A stretch of DNA of 64,000 bases from Leifsonia xyli (GCA_001647635.1 CP014761.1:3162001-3226000); one strand, 5' to 3'. Counted from the first letter of the stretch, positions 25,354-34,496 are shown. Notes: generated by a model not told the origin, from the letters alone. Translations and numbers: made by a program.

Positions 25354-26520
25354 TCACCGGTTGGGGGTGGCGACGAACACGGTACCCGGGCCGTGCGCGA
25401 CCGAGACCGCGCCTTCGTCCGCCGTGATCACGGTGGACTCGCCGCGGCGGAGGGTCGTGCTGCCGGAGGCGCCCGTGAGCGTGACCGTTCCCTCGGTGCA
25501 GAGCGCGATCGCCGTGCCCGGCAGGTCGAGACGGGCGTCCGCGACCTCGCCGTCGAGCACCACGCGGGCGAGCTGGAAGTCGGGCACGTCCGGCCGGAAC
25601 ACCTCGACGCCGGACGACGGGTGCTCCGGCGCCAGCGGGGTCGCGCGGATCGGGGAGAAGTCGAGCACCGAGACGAGCTCCGGCACATCGATCCGCTTGC
25701 GGGTGAGGCCGCCGCGCAGCACGTTGTCGGAGGCCGCCATGAGCTCGATGCCGAGGCCCTTCAGGTAGGCGTGGATGTTCCCCGCCGGCAGGTAGAGCAC
25801 CTCGCCGGGCCGGAGAGTCGCCCGGTTGAGCAGCAGGGCGAGCACGATCCCGGGGTCGCCCGGAAACGCCGCATCGAGCATCCGGACGGTGTCGGCGTCC
25901 CGGTCGTCGGGCAGTGCGCGGACGGCCGCGACGACCTCTGCGACGAGCAGGTCGACGTCGGTGTCTCCGCCGAGCAGCCACTCGGTGGCACGCCGCAGCA
26001 CGGCTCCCGGCTCGCCGTCGAGCGTTCTCGCGAAGCCCGAGATCACCGCGCCGCCGGTCGCCGCGGCCGCGAGGCGCTCGAGCGCTGCGCGGCTCTCGGC
26101 CGGGTCGCGGAAGCCGCAGAGCGCCTCGAACGGGTCGCTGAGCGCGAAGATCAGCTCCGGCTTGTGGAACGGGTCCTTGTAGTTCCGGTCCGCCGAGTCC
26201 GGGGCGAGCCCGGCGGCGTTCTCGCGCTCGAAGCCGGCGCGCGCCTGCTCGGGCGACGGATGCGCCTGCAGCGACAGCGGGCCGTCCGCGGCGAGCACCT
26301 TGAGCAGGTAGGGGAGGTCGCTGGTCCGCTCCCACGCGGCCAGGTCCGCCGCGCCGTCCGCCGCGGCCGGGTCGAGCACGCGGGCCGGGGAACCGGGATG
26401 CGCGCCCAGCCACAGCTCCGCCTCCGGGCCGCCGCTGGGCTCGGTTCCGAGCAGGCCGGCGATCGCCGTGGTGGAGCCCCACGCGTAGTCGCGCGGAGTG
26501 TTGCCGATGCGCACAAACAT
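25354..26520 (-). CDS. manA: Mannose-6-phosphate isomerase, class I
   Basis: This 388-residue protein is a type I phosphomannose isomerase, interconverting fructose 6-phosphate and mannose 6-phosphate to feed GDP-mannose synthesis. The N-terminus (NTPRDYAWGSTTAIAGLLG) is typical. Zinc ligands are visible in LSLQAHPSPEQA (Gln and His), in FHKPELIFAL (Glu), and in LPAGNIHAYLKG (His) within the second cupin part. Length fits the family. GAAAGGGATGAGGA lies before the ATG at 26520. Two ligase genes follow closely on the same strand, linking mannose supply to surface glycan assembly. Phosphomannomutase (34774-36198) supplies the next step of the pathway. Confidence 0.95.
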   Translation of the reverse strand: MFVRIGNTPRDYAWGSTTAIAGLLGTEPSGGPEAELWLGAHPGSPARVLDPAAADGAADLAAWERTSDLPYLLKVLAADGPLSLQAHPSPEQARAGFERENAAGLAPDSADRNYKDPFHKPELIFALSDPFEALCGFRDPAESRAALERLAAAATGGAVISGFARTLDGEPGAVLRRATEWLLGGDTDVDLLVAEVVAAVRALPDDRDADTVRMLDAAFPGDPGIVLALLLNRATLRPGEVLYLPAGNIHAYLKGLGIELMAASDNVLRGGLTRKRIDVPELVSVLDFSPIRATPLAPEHPSSGVEVFRPDVPDFQLARVVLDGEVADARLDLPGTAIALCTEGTVTLTGASGSTTLRRGESTVITADEGAVSVAHGPGTVFVATPNR

Positions 26521-26565
26521 GCGTCCTCATCCCTTTCGTCGCGTTGGACCAAACTACCAATCGCT

Positions 26566-26594
26566 TTGTCCGCCCGGCCTCCCGTCCGTAGGCT
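26566..26594 (+). promoter_or_regulatory. Probable housekeeping promoter of the acyl-CoA dehydrogenase gene
   Basis: TTGTCC at 26566-26571 and TAGGCT at 26589-26594 are separated by 17 bases, a good fit to an actinobacterial housekeeping sigma factor promoter. The start codon at 26636 is about 40 bases downstream. Confidence 0.55.
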
Positions 26595-26635
26595 GACGAC
26601 CGCCCGACCATCCCTGTGGACGCAATGGAGCAGAC

Positions 26636-27814
26636 ATGCCCTTCGAGACCATCGCCGGCGACTTCTACGGCTTCGAGAACCAGCTGACCGACCGCGAGAA
26701 GGAGTTCATCGCGACCCTCCGCGCGCAGCTCGAGACCGAGGTCAAGCCGATCGTCAACGAGTTCTGGGAGAAGGCGGAGTTCCCGCATCAGATCATCGAC
26801 GTCCTGCACCGCAACGGCGCGATCGGCCTGGGCTTCCCGGAGACGGCGCCGTTCGAGAACTCCGCGGTGTTCCGCGGCTGGGTCGCGCTGGAGCTCGCAC
26901 GCATCGACGCCTCGGTGAGCACCTACGTCGGCGTGCAGAACGGCCTGGCCCTCGGCGCCATCGGCGTCTGCGGCTCGGACGAGCAGAAGGCCGAGTGGCT
27001 GCCGAAGCTGGCGAGCGGCGAGGTGCTGGGCGCCTTCGGCCTGACCGAGCCGACCTCCGGCTCCGACTCGGCCCAGGGCCTCAAGACGGTGGCGACGCGC
27101 GACGGAGACGACTGGATCCTGAACGGCTCCAAGCGCTGGATCGGCAACGCGACCTTCAGCGACATCACCGTGATCTGGGCCAAGAGCGCCGAGGACGGCC
27201 AGGTCAAGGGCTTCATCGTGCCCAACTCCACGCCGGGCTTCACGGCCACCAAGATCGAGGGCAAGCAGTCGCTGCGCATCGTGCAGAACGCCGACATCAC
27301 GCTCGAGAACGTGCGCGTCCCCGAGTCGCTGCGGCTGCAGAACGCCAACAGCTTCAAGGACACCGCCGCGGTGCTGCGCCTGACCCGCGCCGAGGTCGCC
27401 TGGGCGGCCGTCGGCGTCGCGGTGGGCGCCTACGAGGCCGCGCTGCGCTACACGAAGGAGCGGGTCCAGTTCGGGAAGCCGATCGCGTCGCACCAGCTCA
27501 TCCAGGACCTCCTGGTGAAGTCCGTCGGCAACATCACCGCATCCATCGGCCTGTGCACCCGCGTCTCCGAGATGCTGGACGCCGGCGAGCAGCGCGACGA
27601 GCACTCGGCGCTCGCTAAAGCGTTCGCGACCTCCAAGATGCGCGAGACGGTCGCCTGGTGCCGCGAGGCCCTCGGCGGCAACGGCATCGTGCTCGACTAC
27701 GACGTCGCCCGCTTCTTCGCCGACGCGGAGGCGCTCTACTCCTACGAGGGCACGCGCGAGATGAACACGCTCATCGTCGGCCGCGCGGTGACGGGTCAGG
27801 CCGCGTTCGTCTGA
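26636..27814 (+). CDS. Acyl-CoA dehydrogenase family protein, glutaryl-CoA dehydrogenase-like
   Basis: This 392-residue FAD enzyme has the three usual parts: an N-terminal helical domain, a middle beta domain with GAFGLTEPTSGSDSAQGLKT for FAD binding, and a C-terminal helical domain with AVGVAVGAYEAALRYTKER and CREALGGNGIVLDYDVARF. The catalytic glutamate is in YSYEGTREMNTLIVGRAVTG, the position used by glutaryl-CoA and related dehydrogenases. The residues around it suggest a glutaryl-CoA dehydrogenase-like branch, but the true acyl substrate is not certain. It is a single gene with its own promoter, placed between manA on the other strand and galE, with no visible pathway partners. Confidence 0.88.
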   Translation: MPFETIAGDFYGFENQLTDREKEFIATLRAQLETEVKPIVNEFWEKAEFPHQIIDVLHRNGAIGLGFPETAPFENSAVFRGWVALELARIDASVSTYVGVQNGLALGAIGVCGSDEQKAEWLPKLASGEVLGAFGLTEPTSGSDSAQGLKTVATRDGDDWILNGSKRWIGNATFSDITVIWAKSAEDGQVKGFIVPNSTPGFTATKIEGKQSLRIVQNADITLENVRVPESLRLQNANSFKDTAAVLRLTRAEVAWAAVGVAVGAYEAALRYTKERVQFGKPIASHQLIQDLLVKSVGNITASIGLCTRVSEMLDAGEQRDEHSALAKAFATSKMRETVAWCREALGGNGIVLDYDVARFFADAEALYSYEGTREMNTLIVGRAVTGQAAFV

Positions 27815-27868
27815 GCGCCCGACCCGCCCGGTAGGGTTGAAGCTCCGTCGAACACAGGAGGTTCGCCC

Positions 27869-28831
27869 GTGGCGTGGTTGGTGACCGGAGGAGCAGGCTA
27901 CATCGGGGCGCACGTGGTGCGTGCGTTCCGCCAGGAGGGCATCGACGTGGTCGTGGTCGACGACCTGTCGAGCGGGCGCGAGGAGTTCGTGCCCGCGGGC
28001 GTCCCGTTCTACCGGGGCACCCTCCTGGACGGCGAGCTGCTGTCGCGGATCTTCGCCGAGAACCCCGTCAGCGGCGTCGTGCACGTCGCCGGCTTCAAGT
28101 ACGCGGGCGTCTCCGTCCAGCGTCCTCTGCACACCTACGAGCAGAACGTCACCGCCACCGCCGTCCTGCTGGCCGCGATGCAGGATGCCGGGGTCGACGC
28201 CATCGTGTTCTCGTCGTCCGCCGCGGTGTACGGGACGCCGGATGTGGACATCGTCACCGAGGCCACCCCCAAGAGCCCGGAGTCGCCGTACGGCGAGTCC
28301 AAGCTGATCGGGGAGTGGCTGCTCCGGGACCAGGGCGTCGCCGCGGCGCTGCGCCACACCTCCCTCCGCTACTTCAACGTCGTCGGCTCCGGGGATGTGA
28401 GCCTGCGCGACACCAGCCCGCACAATCTCTTCCCGCTCGTCTTCGACGCGCTCGCCGAGGGGCGCACTCCGCGCATCAACGGCACCGACTATCCGACGCC
28501 GGACGGCACGTGCGTCCGCGACTACATCCACGTCGCCGACCTGGCGGTGTCGCACGTCGCGGCGGCCAAGCGGCTGGATGCGCACCAGCCGATCGAGCCC
28601 GTCTACAATCTGGGCAGCGGCGAGGGGGTCAGCGTCCGCCAGATCATGGACACGGTGGCCGAGGTGACCGGAATCGCCTTCACCCCAGAAGTGGGGCCTC
28701 GACGGCCGGGGGACCCGGCGAGGATCGTGGCCTCAGGAGAGCTCGCCGCGCGCGATCTCGACTGGAAGATGCGTCACACCCTCGACGAGATGGTGCGCAG
28801 CGCCTGGGAAGCGCGCCAGGCGGCGTCCTGA
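27869..28831 (+). CDS. galE: UDP-glucose 4-epimerase
   Basis: This 320-residue short-chain dehydrogenase/epimerase converts UDP-glucose and UDP-galactose. The NAD-binding loop is WLVTGGAGYIGAHVVRAF. The catalytic Ser-Tyr-Lys set is visible in VFSSSAAVYGTP and SPYGESKLIGEW. YFNVVGSGD and RDYIHVADLAVSH are further GalE markers. The GTG start at 27869 is fixed by an excellent AGGAGG site in the short upstream gap, and a TAGGGT -10-like box lies at 27832-27837. It supplies UDP-galactose for cell-surface glycans, in line with the transferases on both sides. A closely related UDP-sugar epimerase specificity cannot be excluded. Confidence 0.93.
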   Translation: MAWLVTGGAGYIGAHVVRAFRQEGIDVVVVDDLSSGREEFVPAGVPFYRGTLLDGELLSRIFAENPVSGVVHVAGFKYAGVSVQRPLHTYEQNVTATAVLLAAMQDAGVDAIVFSSSAAVYGTPDVDIVTEATPKSPESPYGESKLIGEWLLRDQGVAAALRHTSLRYFNVVGSGDVSLRDTSPHNLFPLVFDALAEGRTPRINGTDYPTPDGTCVRDYIHVADLAVSHVAAAKRLDAHQPIEPVYNLGSGEGVSVRQIMDTVAEVTGIAFTPEVGPRRPGDPARIVASGELAARDLDWKMRHTLDEMVRSAWEARQAAS

Positions 28832-28936
28832 CACCCCTTCGGCCGAGCGGTTCCGGTTCGGGCGTGTCGCGATTGTTGTCGTTCTCCGGCGCGTCGCGAA
28901 CTCTCGACCAGCGGTCAAGGCTTTACGATTCGCGAC

Positions 28937-28965
28937 TTGACGTGAGCGAATGACAACGGTGTAAT
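28937..28965 (+). promoter_or_regulatory. Strong housekeeping-type promoter upstream of whiB2
   Basis: TTGACG (28937-28942) and TGTAAT (28960-28965) are 17 bases apart, giving a near-consensus -35/-10 pair. It lies in a locally AT-rich stretch within the 186-base gap between galE and whiB2. The start codon chosen for whiB2 is about 50 bases downstream. Confidence 0.7.
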
Positions 28966-29017
28966 TAGGGCACACGGGAATCTCGTGTTTCAGCAGTTCA
29001 TGGGTGGGGAGACCGAT

Positions 29018-29341
29018 ATGCCAGTTCCCGAATATCGTGCGGGTGTTCCCGACGACTGGTTCGTCGACCCGATCACGCTCGGAGTCCCCGGAGTCCGGTC
29101 AGCAGACGTCGACGACGACAACCCGCTGTCCTGGCAGTCCGACGCGCTCTGCGCTCAGACCGACCCCGAGGCCTTCTTCCCGGAGAAGGGCGGCTCGACG
29201 CGCGACGCCAAGCGCATCTGCACCTCGTGCGAGGTGCGCGCCCAGTGCCTCGAGTACGCGCTCGCCAACGACGAGCGGTTCGGGATCTGGGGCGGGCTCT
29301 CCGAGCGCGAGCGCCGCAAGCTGCGCAAGCGCGCCGGCTGA
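29018..29341 (+). CDS. whiB2: WhiB-family transcriptional regulator, WhiB2/WhmD type
   Basis: This 107-residue protein belongs to the WhiB family of iron-sulfur transcription factors. Four cysteines at residues 45, 68, 71 and 77 (C, then CTSC, then C) should bind a 4Fe-4S cluster. The turn GIWGGLSERERRKLRKRAG at the C-terminus is the family's sigma-factor/DNA contact region. WhiB2/WhmD proteins control septation and cell division. The neighbourhood (galE on one side; GT2, DUF5719, DUF3499, manB on the other) matches the WhiB2 locus of other actinobacteria. ATG 29018 is chosen because GGGGAG lies just upstream; ATG 29000 and GTG 28985 are possible earlier starts. Confidence 0.93.
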   Translation: MPVPEYRAGVPDDWFVDPITLGVPGVRSADVDDDNPLSWQSDALCAQTDPEAFFPEKGGSTRDAKRICTSCEVRAQCLEYALANDERFGIWGGLSERERRKLRKRAG

Positions 29342-29408
29342 CCGCGCACTTCTGACCGCAATGGCACGCCGCGCCCGGCGCAAAGACGCGATCGGCGCGA
29401 CCCCGACC

Positions 29409-29414
29409 TAGGCT
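29409..29414 (+). promoter_or_regulatory. Probable -10 box for a leaderless transcript of the gene at 29423
   Basis: TAGGCT lies eight bases before the ATG at 29423, and no ribosome binding site is seen between them. This fits a leaderless mRNA. No clear -35 box was found. Confidence 0.45.
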
Positions 29415-29422
29415 GACTCCCG

Positions 29423-32400
29423 ATGTATCCGAGAGTCACCGCCATCGTCGTCGCCCAGAGCGGCGGCCCCCACCTGCAGCGCACTCTCGACGCCCTCGCG
29501 GAGCAGACCCGACGACCGGACGCCGTGATCGCCGTCGACTGCGCCTCCACCGACGACGCCGCCCGGCTGCTGTCCGACGCCCAGCCCACCCAGCTGATCT
29601 CCCTCCCCGAGAAGCTGCCCTTCGGCGCCTCCGTCGCCGCGGCCGTCCGCGTCCTCCCTCCCGCCGGCGGAGCCGAGCAGCTGCTGTGGCTGCTCGCCCA
29701 GGACACCGCCCCGGAACCGCAGGCGCTCGAGTCGCTGCTCGCCGCCCTGGAGGTGTCGCCCTCCGTCGCGATCGTCGGGCCCAAGCTCGTCGACTGGGAC
29801 GACCCCGCGTTCATCCGGGAGTTCGGCGAGGCGATGACGCCGTTCGGCGCCTCGGTGCCGCTGGTCGAGAACGAGCTCGACCAGGCGCAGCACGACGGCC
29901 TCAGCGACGTGCTCGCCGTCTCCAGCGCCGGGATGCTGGTACGTCAGGCGCTCTGGGAGCGGCTCGACGGCTTCGACCCCGCGCTCCCGACCATCGACGA
30001 CGGGCTCGACTTCTGCACCCGCGCCCGCCTCGCGGGCTTCCGCGTGACCCTCGTCGCGTCCGCCCGGGTCGCCCTCGCCGGCGACGGACTCGCCGGCCCG
30101 AACCTCAGCCCGAAGTGGACGGTGCGCCGCCGGCTCGCGGGGGAGCGCCGTCGCGCCCAGCTGCACCGCCGCATGGTCTACGCGCCGGGATGGACGGTGC
30201 CGCTGCACTGGCTGACCCTCGTTCCGCTCGGCATCCTGCGCGGCCTCCTGCGGCTCCTGCGCAAGGAGCCGGGATCCATCGGGGGAGAGCTGGGAGCCGC
30301 CTTCCGGGTCGCGTTCTCGGGCGTGGCGGTCGGGAACGCCCGACGCCGGCTCGCCTCCGCGCGGGAGGTCGGCTGGGCCGCCGTCGCGCCCCTGCGCATC
30401 CCGTTCGCCGAGGTTCGCCGCGCCCGCGCGCTCAAACGCGAAGCGGCGACCGTGCGGCTGCAGGGCGAACGACAGGACCTCGACTTCTTCGGCACCGGCG
30501 GGGGATGGGCGGTGCTCACCGCCCTCGTCGTCGGCCTCGCCCTGTTCTTCCCGCTCATCGGCTCCGGCGCCCTGAGCGGCGGGGGACTGCTGCCCCTCGA
30601 CACCTCGGTCGGCCAGCTCTGGGCGAATCTCGGCTACGGCTGGCGCGACGTGAGCCTCGGCTTCACCGGCGCCGCCGATCCGTTCTCGGCGGTGCTGGCC
30701 GTCCTCGGCACGCTCACCTTCTGGCAGCCGTCTCTGGCGCTCGTCCTGCTCTGGATCCTCGCCCTGCCGCTCGCGGCTCTCGGGGCGTGGCTGGCCGCCG
30801 CGCGCCTGACGAACCGCGGCGTCCTCCGCACGGTCGGCGCCCTCGCGTACGCCCTCGCCCCCACGCTCCTCGTGGCCCTGCAGGGCGGCCGACCAGCCGC
30901 GGTGCTCGCGCACATCCTGCTGCCGTGGCTGTTCTTCGCCGGGCTCGCCGCACGACGGTCGTGGGCCGCCAGCGCGACCACCGCGCTGCTCGCCGCCGCG
31001 ACCGTCGCGTGCGCGCCCATCCTCATCCCGGCCCTCGCGGTCGCCTGGATCGCCGCCATCGCGTTCGCCGGACGGCGCGCCGCCCGCATCGTGCTCATCC
31101 CGCTGCCCGCGGTCGTGCTGTTCGCGCCGCTGGCCTGGCAGCAGATCTCCCGCGGCGCGTGGCTGTCCGTCCTGGCGGATCCGGGCGTCCCGCTGGATGC
31201 GAAGCAGACTCCCGCCTGGCAGCTCGCCCTGGGCTTCCCCGACGGGACGCTCGGAGGCTGGCACGCGCTCGCGCAGGCCCTCCACGTGTCGACGGCATCG
31301 GCGAACATCCTGGTGCCGATCCTGCTGGCGCCGCTCGGCATCCTGGCGATCCTCGCGCTGTTCCTCCGCGGCACGGTGCGCGCCATCATCGCCCTGATCG
31401 TGGCCCTCGCCGGCTTCCTGACCGCCGTCGCCGCGCTGCATCTCCAGCTGGCCGTCGCCGGCGGAACGGCGGTGCCGATCTGGCCGGGCAGCGCGCTCAG
31501 CCTGTACTGGCTCGGACTTGTCGGGGCCGCGGTGCTCGCCCTCTCCGCCCTCGGGCGCGCGGCCGCCTACCCGGCCTGGGTGGCGATCGTGACGCTCGCG
31601 GTCGCCTCCGTACCGATCGGGATCGCGACCCTCAGCGGCCACGCTCAGGTCGCCGAGAGCGACGGACGCACACTGCCTGCGGTGGTCACGGCGAAGGCGG
31701 CCACCGCGCCGCGCACTGGGACGCTGCGGATCGTCCCGCAGCCCGACGGCGGCATCCGCGCCGACGTGGTCCGCGGCACCGGGCAGACCCTCGACGACCA
31801 GTCGACCCTCGCGGACACCGAGCGCAGCCTCTCGCCCGCGCAGCAGAGCCTGGCGACGCTCGCCGGCAACCTCTCGTCGCGCAGCGGTTACGACGCGTCG
31901 GGCGAGCTCAAGCGGCTCGGCATCGACTTCGTCCTGCTGACGCCGTCGGCGACGGCCCTCGGCTCGGAGGACACGACGACGGCCGACGCGACCCGCAGTC
32001 GCGCGGCGGTGGCGATGGATGCCAACCCGCTGCTCGCGCCGGTCGGGTCAACCGGCACCGGGCGGCTGTGGGCGTTCGACCGCGGAACCGCCGACGTGCC
32101 CGCGGCCGCGAAGATCCCGGCGGACGCCGGCGGATGGTGGCGCATCCTCATCCTGGTCGTTCAGGGCCTGGTCATCGGCGTCACGCTCCTGCTCGCCATC
32201 CCGACCACGCGGTCGGCCGACCGGGTGTCGGAGCTGTCCGCCCGCCGGCCGCGCCGCACCGAGAAGGAGCGCGCGGTCGAGCCCGACGACGAGCCGCACC
32301 GGCCGGAGGCGGCCTCGGACGGCGTCGCCGCCGAGACCCTCGACGAGTACGAGGCGGAGCCGGAGGGCGAGGCCGTCGTGGAGTCGGCGGAGGAGGAGGA

Positions 32401-32611
32401 CGTGCCCGCGCCGGCCGCGGCTCCCGAGCCGGAGCCCGAGCCCGAGCCGGATCCCGAGCCCGTCTACGAACCCGATCCGGATCTCGACAGCCCCCGCGAC
32501 CGCCAGGAGGAGCGCGTGACCACCCCACCCGCCCCGACCACGCTCGAGGAGGGCCTGGAGGAGACCATCATCCGACCCCGCGTCCGTTTCGAGGGAGGCG
32601 ACCGTGGCTGA
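29423..32611 (+). CDS. Very large GT2 glycosyltransferase with membrane domain and acidic tail
   Basis: This 1062-residue protein begins with a GT2 domain (residues about 1-300; VTAIVVAQSGGPHLQRTLDA, LLWLLAQDTAPEPQALESL, and acidic TIDDGLDFCTRARLAG). A large membrane region follows (about 355-760; for example GGWAVLTALVVGLALFFPLI) with ten or more hydrophobic segments, then an outer domain and a last membrane segment near 920. The final 130 residues are highly acidic with Pro-Glu repeats (APEPEPEPEPDPEP). This matches the GT2 protein that follows whiB2 in other actinobacteria. Its product is not known; a role in cell-wall glycan synthesis is inferred. Its stop overlaps the next start by eight bases (GTGGCTGA), so the two are coupled. 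Confidence 0.85.
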   Translation: MYPRVTAIVVAQSGGPHLQRTLDALAEQTRRPDAVIAVDCASTDDAARLLSDAQPTQLISLPEKLPFGASVAAAVRVLPPAGGAEQLLWLLAQDTAPEPQALESLLAALEVSPSVAIVGPKLVDWDDPAFIREFGEAMTPFGASVPLVENELDQAQHDGLSDVLAVSSAGMLVRQALWERLDGFDPALPTIDDGLDFCTRARLAGFRVTLVASARVALAGDGLAGPNLSPKWTVRRRLAGERRRAQLHRRMVYAPGWTVPLHWLTLVPLGILRGLLRLLRKEPGSIGGELGAAFRVAFSGVAVGNARRRLASAREVGWAAVAPLRIPFAEVRRARALKREAATVRLQGERQDLDFFGTGGGWAVLTALVVGLALFFPLIGSGALSGGGLLPLDTSVGQLWANLGYGWRDVSLGFTGAADPFSAVLAVLGTLTFWQPSLALVLLWILALPLAALGAWLAAARLTNRGVLRTVGALAYALAPTLLVALQGGRPAAVLAHILLPWLFFAGLAARRSWAASATTALLAAATVACAPILIPALAVAWIAAIAFAGRRAARIVLIPLPAVVLFAPLAWQQISRGAWLSVLADPGVPLDAKQTPAWQLALGFPDGTLGGWHALAQALHVSTASANILVPILLAPLGILAILALFLRGTVRAIIALIVALAGFLTAVAALHLQLAVAGGTAVPIWPGSALSLYWLGLVGAAVLALSALGRAAAYPAWVAIVTLAVASVPIGIATLSGHAQVAESDGRTLPAVVTAKAATAPRTGTLRIVPQPDGGIRADVVRGTGQTLDDQSTLADTERSLSPAQQSLATLAGNLSSRSGYDASGELKRLGIDFVLLTPSATALGSEDTTTADATRSRAAVAMDANPLLAPVGSTGTGRLWAFDRGTADVPAAAKIPADAGGWWRILILVVQGLVIGVTLLLAIPTTRSADRVSELSARRPRRTEKERAVEPDDEPHRPEAASDGVAAETLDEYEAEPEGEAVVESAEEEDVPAPAAAPEPEPEPEPDPEPVYEPDPDLDSPRDRQEERVTTPPAPTTLEEGLEETIIRPRVRFEGGDRG

Positions 32612-34034
32612 CCGCAGGGGGATCGCCCGCATCGGCATGCGCACCGCCGGAGGCCTCGTCGGCGTCGCCGTCGCCGTCGTCGTCATCGCAGGCACCACCC
32701 TTCTCCCACTTCAGGACGTCGCCATCGGCGTTCCCGCGAAGACCGTGACCCCGGTCGCCGCGGACCAGCAGCGCGTCTGCCCGGGCCCGCTGCTCGAGCT
32801 GGCCGCCGACGCCGGCGCAGCCACCCGGCCCAGCGCCGTCGGGACGCCGGAGTACGCCGTCAGCAGCCAGGACGCCGAGATCAGCGGCCTCAAGCCCGAC
32901 GCCGACAGCGACTCCTCCGATCAGGCGCCGCAGCTCGTCTCGCTTCGGACGCCGCAGGGCGCCACCGCACCACCGCTCTTCGCCGCCGCGCAGACTCAGA
33001 CGGCGTCGACCGAGGACCTGACGGGGCTCGCCGCCGCGGCGTGCGCCGAGCCCAGCGCCGACACCTGGCTCGTCGCCGGGTCGACGTCCCTCGGCCAGAC
33101 CAGCCTCGTGCTCCTGTCGAACGCGAGCGCAGTGGATGCGACCGTCGACCTGACGATCTACACCGAGTCCGGCGCCGTGAGCGCCCCCGGTGCGACAGGC
33201 ATCCTGGTGCCCGCCGGGTCGCAGAAGGTGGTCCCGCTCGCCGGTCTCGCTCCCTCCGCCGCCGCGCCGGTGGTGCGGGTCACGACGAGCGGCGGCGAGG
33301 TCGTCGCCTCCCTCCAGCAGAGCTACGAGCAGGGCATCCAGCCGCGCGGAGCCGAACTGGCCGGCGCGACCGGTCTGCCCGGCCGACAGCAGATCATCCC
33401 GGGCGTCACCATCGCGTCGATGGACGCCGTCCAGAGCGCACAGTCCGCCGAGGGCGTGAGCGTCGACTTCCCCGTCGTCCGGCTCCTCGTTCCGGGTGAC
33501 GCCGACGCCAAGGTCACCGTCGGAGCGGTCGGCGAGGCGGGCACGGCGGCGGGCAACTCGTACGCCACCACGGTCAAGGCCGGCACGGTCGCCGAGGTCC
33601 CGCTGGAGAACCTCAAGGACGGCAGCTACACCGTCACCGTCAACTCCGACGTCCCCGTGGTCGCCGCCGTGCGCACGACCGTGATCGGCTCGAAGACCCG
33701 CGACTTCAGCTGGTTCTCGTCGGCACGTCCGCTGCAGAAGGACCTGGTCGCCTCCGTGCCCTCCGGCGCTGCCGCGACCCTGCACTTCGCCAACGCGGGC
33801 GACAAGGACGCCACGGTCACCGTCAAGGGCGTGCGCGGAGGCGGCGCGCCGACCACGCTCACCGTCCCGGCCGAGGGTGGCGCCCAGGTGAAGGTCGCCC
33901 CGGGCACCTACACGGTGACCGGCGCGGAGGGTCTCACCGGAAGCGTCAGCCTCTCGGCCGACGGACGCGCGAGCAGCTTCGTGCTGGCGCCGCCCGGACC
34001 GCTCGCAGCGCCCATCACGGTCTACCCGAACTGA
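32604..34034 (+). CDS. DUF5719 family secreted or membrane-anchored protein
   Basis: This 476-residue protein starts with a basic N-terminus and one hydrophobic segment (TAGGLVGVAVAVVVIAGTTL), so it is exported and probably anchored. The rest is rich in Ala, Val, Thr and Ser with repeating beta-type motifs (ATVDLTIYTESGAVSAPGAT, DKDATVTVKGVRGGG), suggesting several immunoglobulin-like beta domains. Two cysteines (RVCPGP and AACAEPS) may form a disulfide. The GTG start overlaps the end of the upstream GT2 gene, with GGGAGG before it. The gene order GT2-DUF5719 is widely kept beside whiB2, so a joint role in envelope glycan assembly is likely but unproven. Confidence 0.85.
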   Translation: MADRRGIARIGMRTAGGLVGVAVAVVVIAGTTLLPLQDVAIGVPAKTVTPVAADQQRVCPGPLLELAADAGAATRPSAVGTPEYAVSSQDAEISGLKPDADSDSSDQAPQLVSLRTPQGATAPPLFAAAQTQTASTEDLTGLAAAACAEPSADTWLVAGSTSLGQTSLVLLSNASAVDATVDLTIYTESGAVSAPGATGILVPAGSQKVVPLAGLAPSAAAPVVRVTTSGGEVVASLQQSYEQGIQPRGAELAGATGLPGRQQIIPGVTIASMDAVQSAQSAEGVSVDFPVVRLLVPGDADAKVTVGAVGEAGTAAGNSYATTVKAGTVAEVPLENLKDGSYTVTVNSDVPVVAAVRTTVIGSKTRDFSWFSSARPLQKDLVASVPSGAAATLHFANAGDKDATVTVKGVRGGGAPTTLTVPAEGGAQVKVAPGTYTVTGAEGLTGSVSLSADGRASSFVLAPPGPLAAPITVYPN

Positions 34035-34052
34035 CGCCGCGGGACGCCGTCG

Positions 34053-34496
34053 TCAGAAGTGGCGGTAGCGGTCGGGCGCCAGGTCCCACGGGTCCTTGCC
34101 GAGCAGCTCGGCGACCGCACGGAAGACGCATCCCTCGATGTACATGCGGCGGTGCAGGTCGTCGTCGCGGTGCAGCTTGGTGAGACGCTGGATCGGGACG
34201 CGGTACAGCACGATGCGGCGGCGGGACGCATCCACCCGCCAGCGGTCGACGCCGTCTGCTCCCGAATTGCCGATCGGGGTCGCCGCGACCTCGAAGTGCA
34301 CGTCGGCGAGCTCCTCCGGCCAGATCCCCTTGAGGTAGTCGGCGGTGGACGCGACGGTCATGTCGAAGAAGTCGATCCGGTTCTGCAGCATGGGCAGGTG
34401 CGGACCGGTCACCGGGCCGCGCGCGCCGCGGCCGTGCCTGCTCCGCCAGCGGCTGGTCGCCGGGGTCTGACTGCTGGTGCGGCGGTTGCGGGGCAT
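34053..34496 (-). CDS. Zincin-like family protein lacking the HExxH motif
   Basis: This 147-residue protein matches the small actinobacterial metallopeptidase-like family found between DUF5719 and DUF3499. The N-terminal 30 residues are basic and probably disordered. The core has FDMTVASTADYLKGIWPEEL and RRRIVLYRVPIQRLTKLHRD. Family members normally carry an HExxH-type zinc site in the helix corresponding to EGCVFRAVAELLGKDPWDLA, but here no His-Glu pair is present, so protease activity is unlikely. The gene is divergent from DUF3499 with 42 bases between starts and convergent with DUF5719. A structural or regulatory role is possible. The ATG at 34496 is chosen; a shorter start at an internal Met (LPMLQNR) is also possible. 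Confidence 0.8.
   Translation of the reverse strand: MPRNRRTSSQTPATSRWRSRHGRGARGPVTGPHLPMLQNRIDFFDMTVASTADYLKGIWPEELADVHFEVAATPIGNSGADGVDRWRVDASRRRIVLYRVPIQRLTKLHRDDDLHRRMYIEGCVFRAVAELLGKDPWDLAPDRYRHF

Noticed and set aside
25354..28585. Very long minus-strand open frame extending far past the ligase gene over galE and the dehydrogenase gene
   Set aside because: Only the part from 25339 down resembles a protein family. The rest lies antisense or out of frame with manA, the dehydrogenase and galE.
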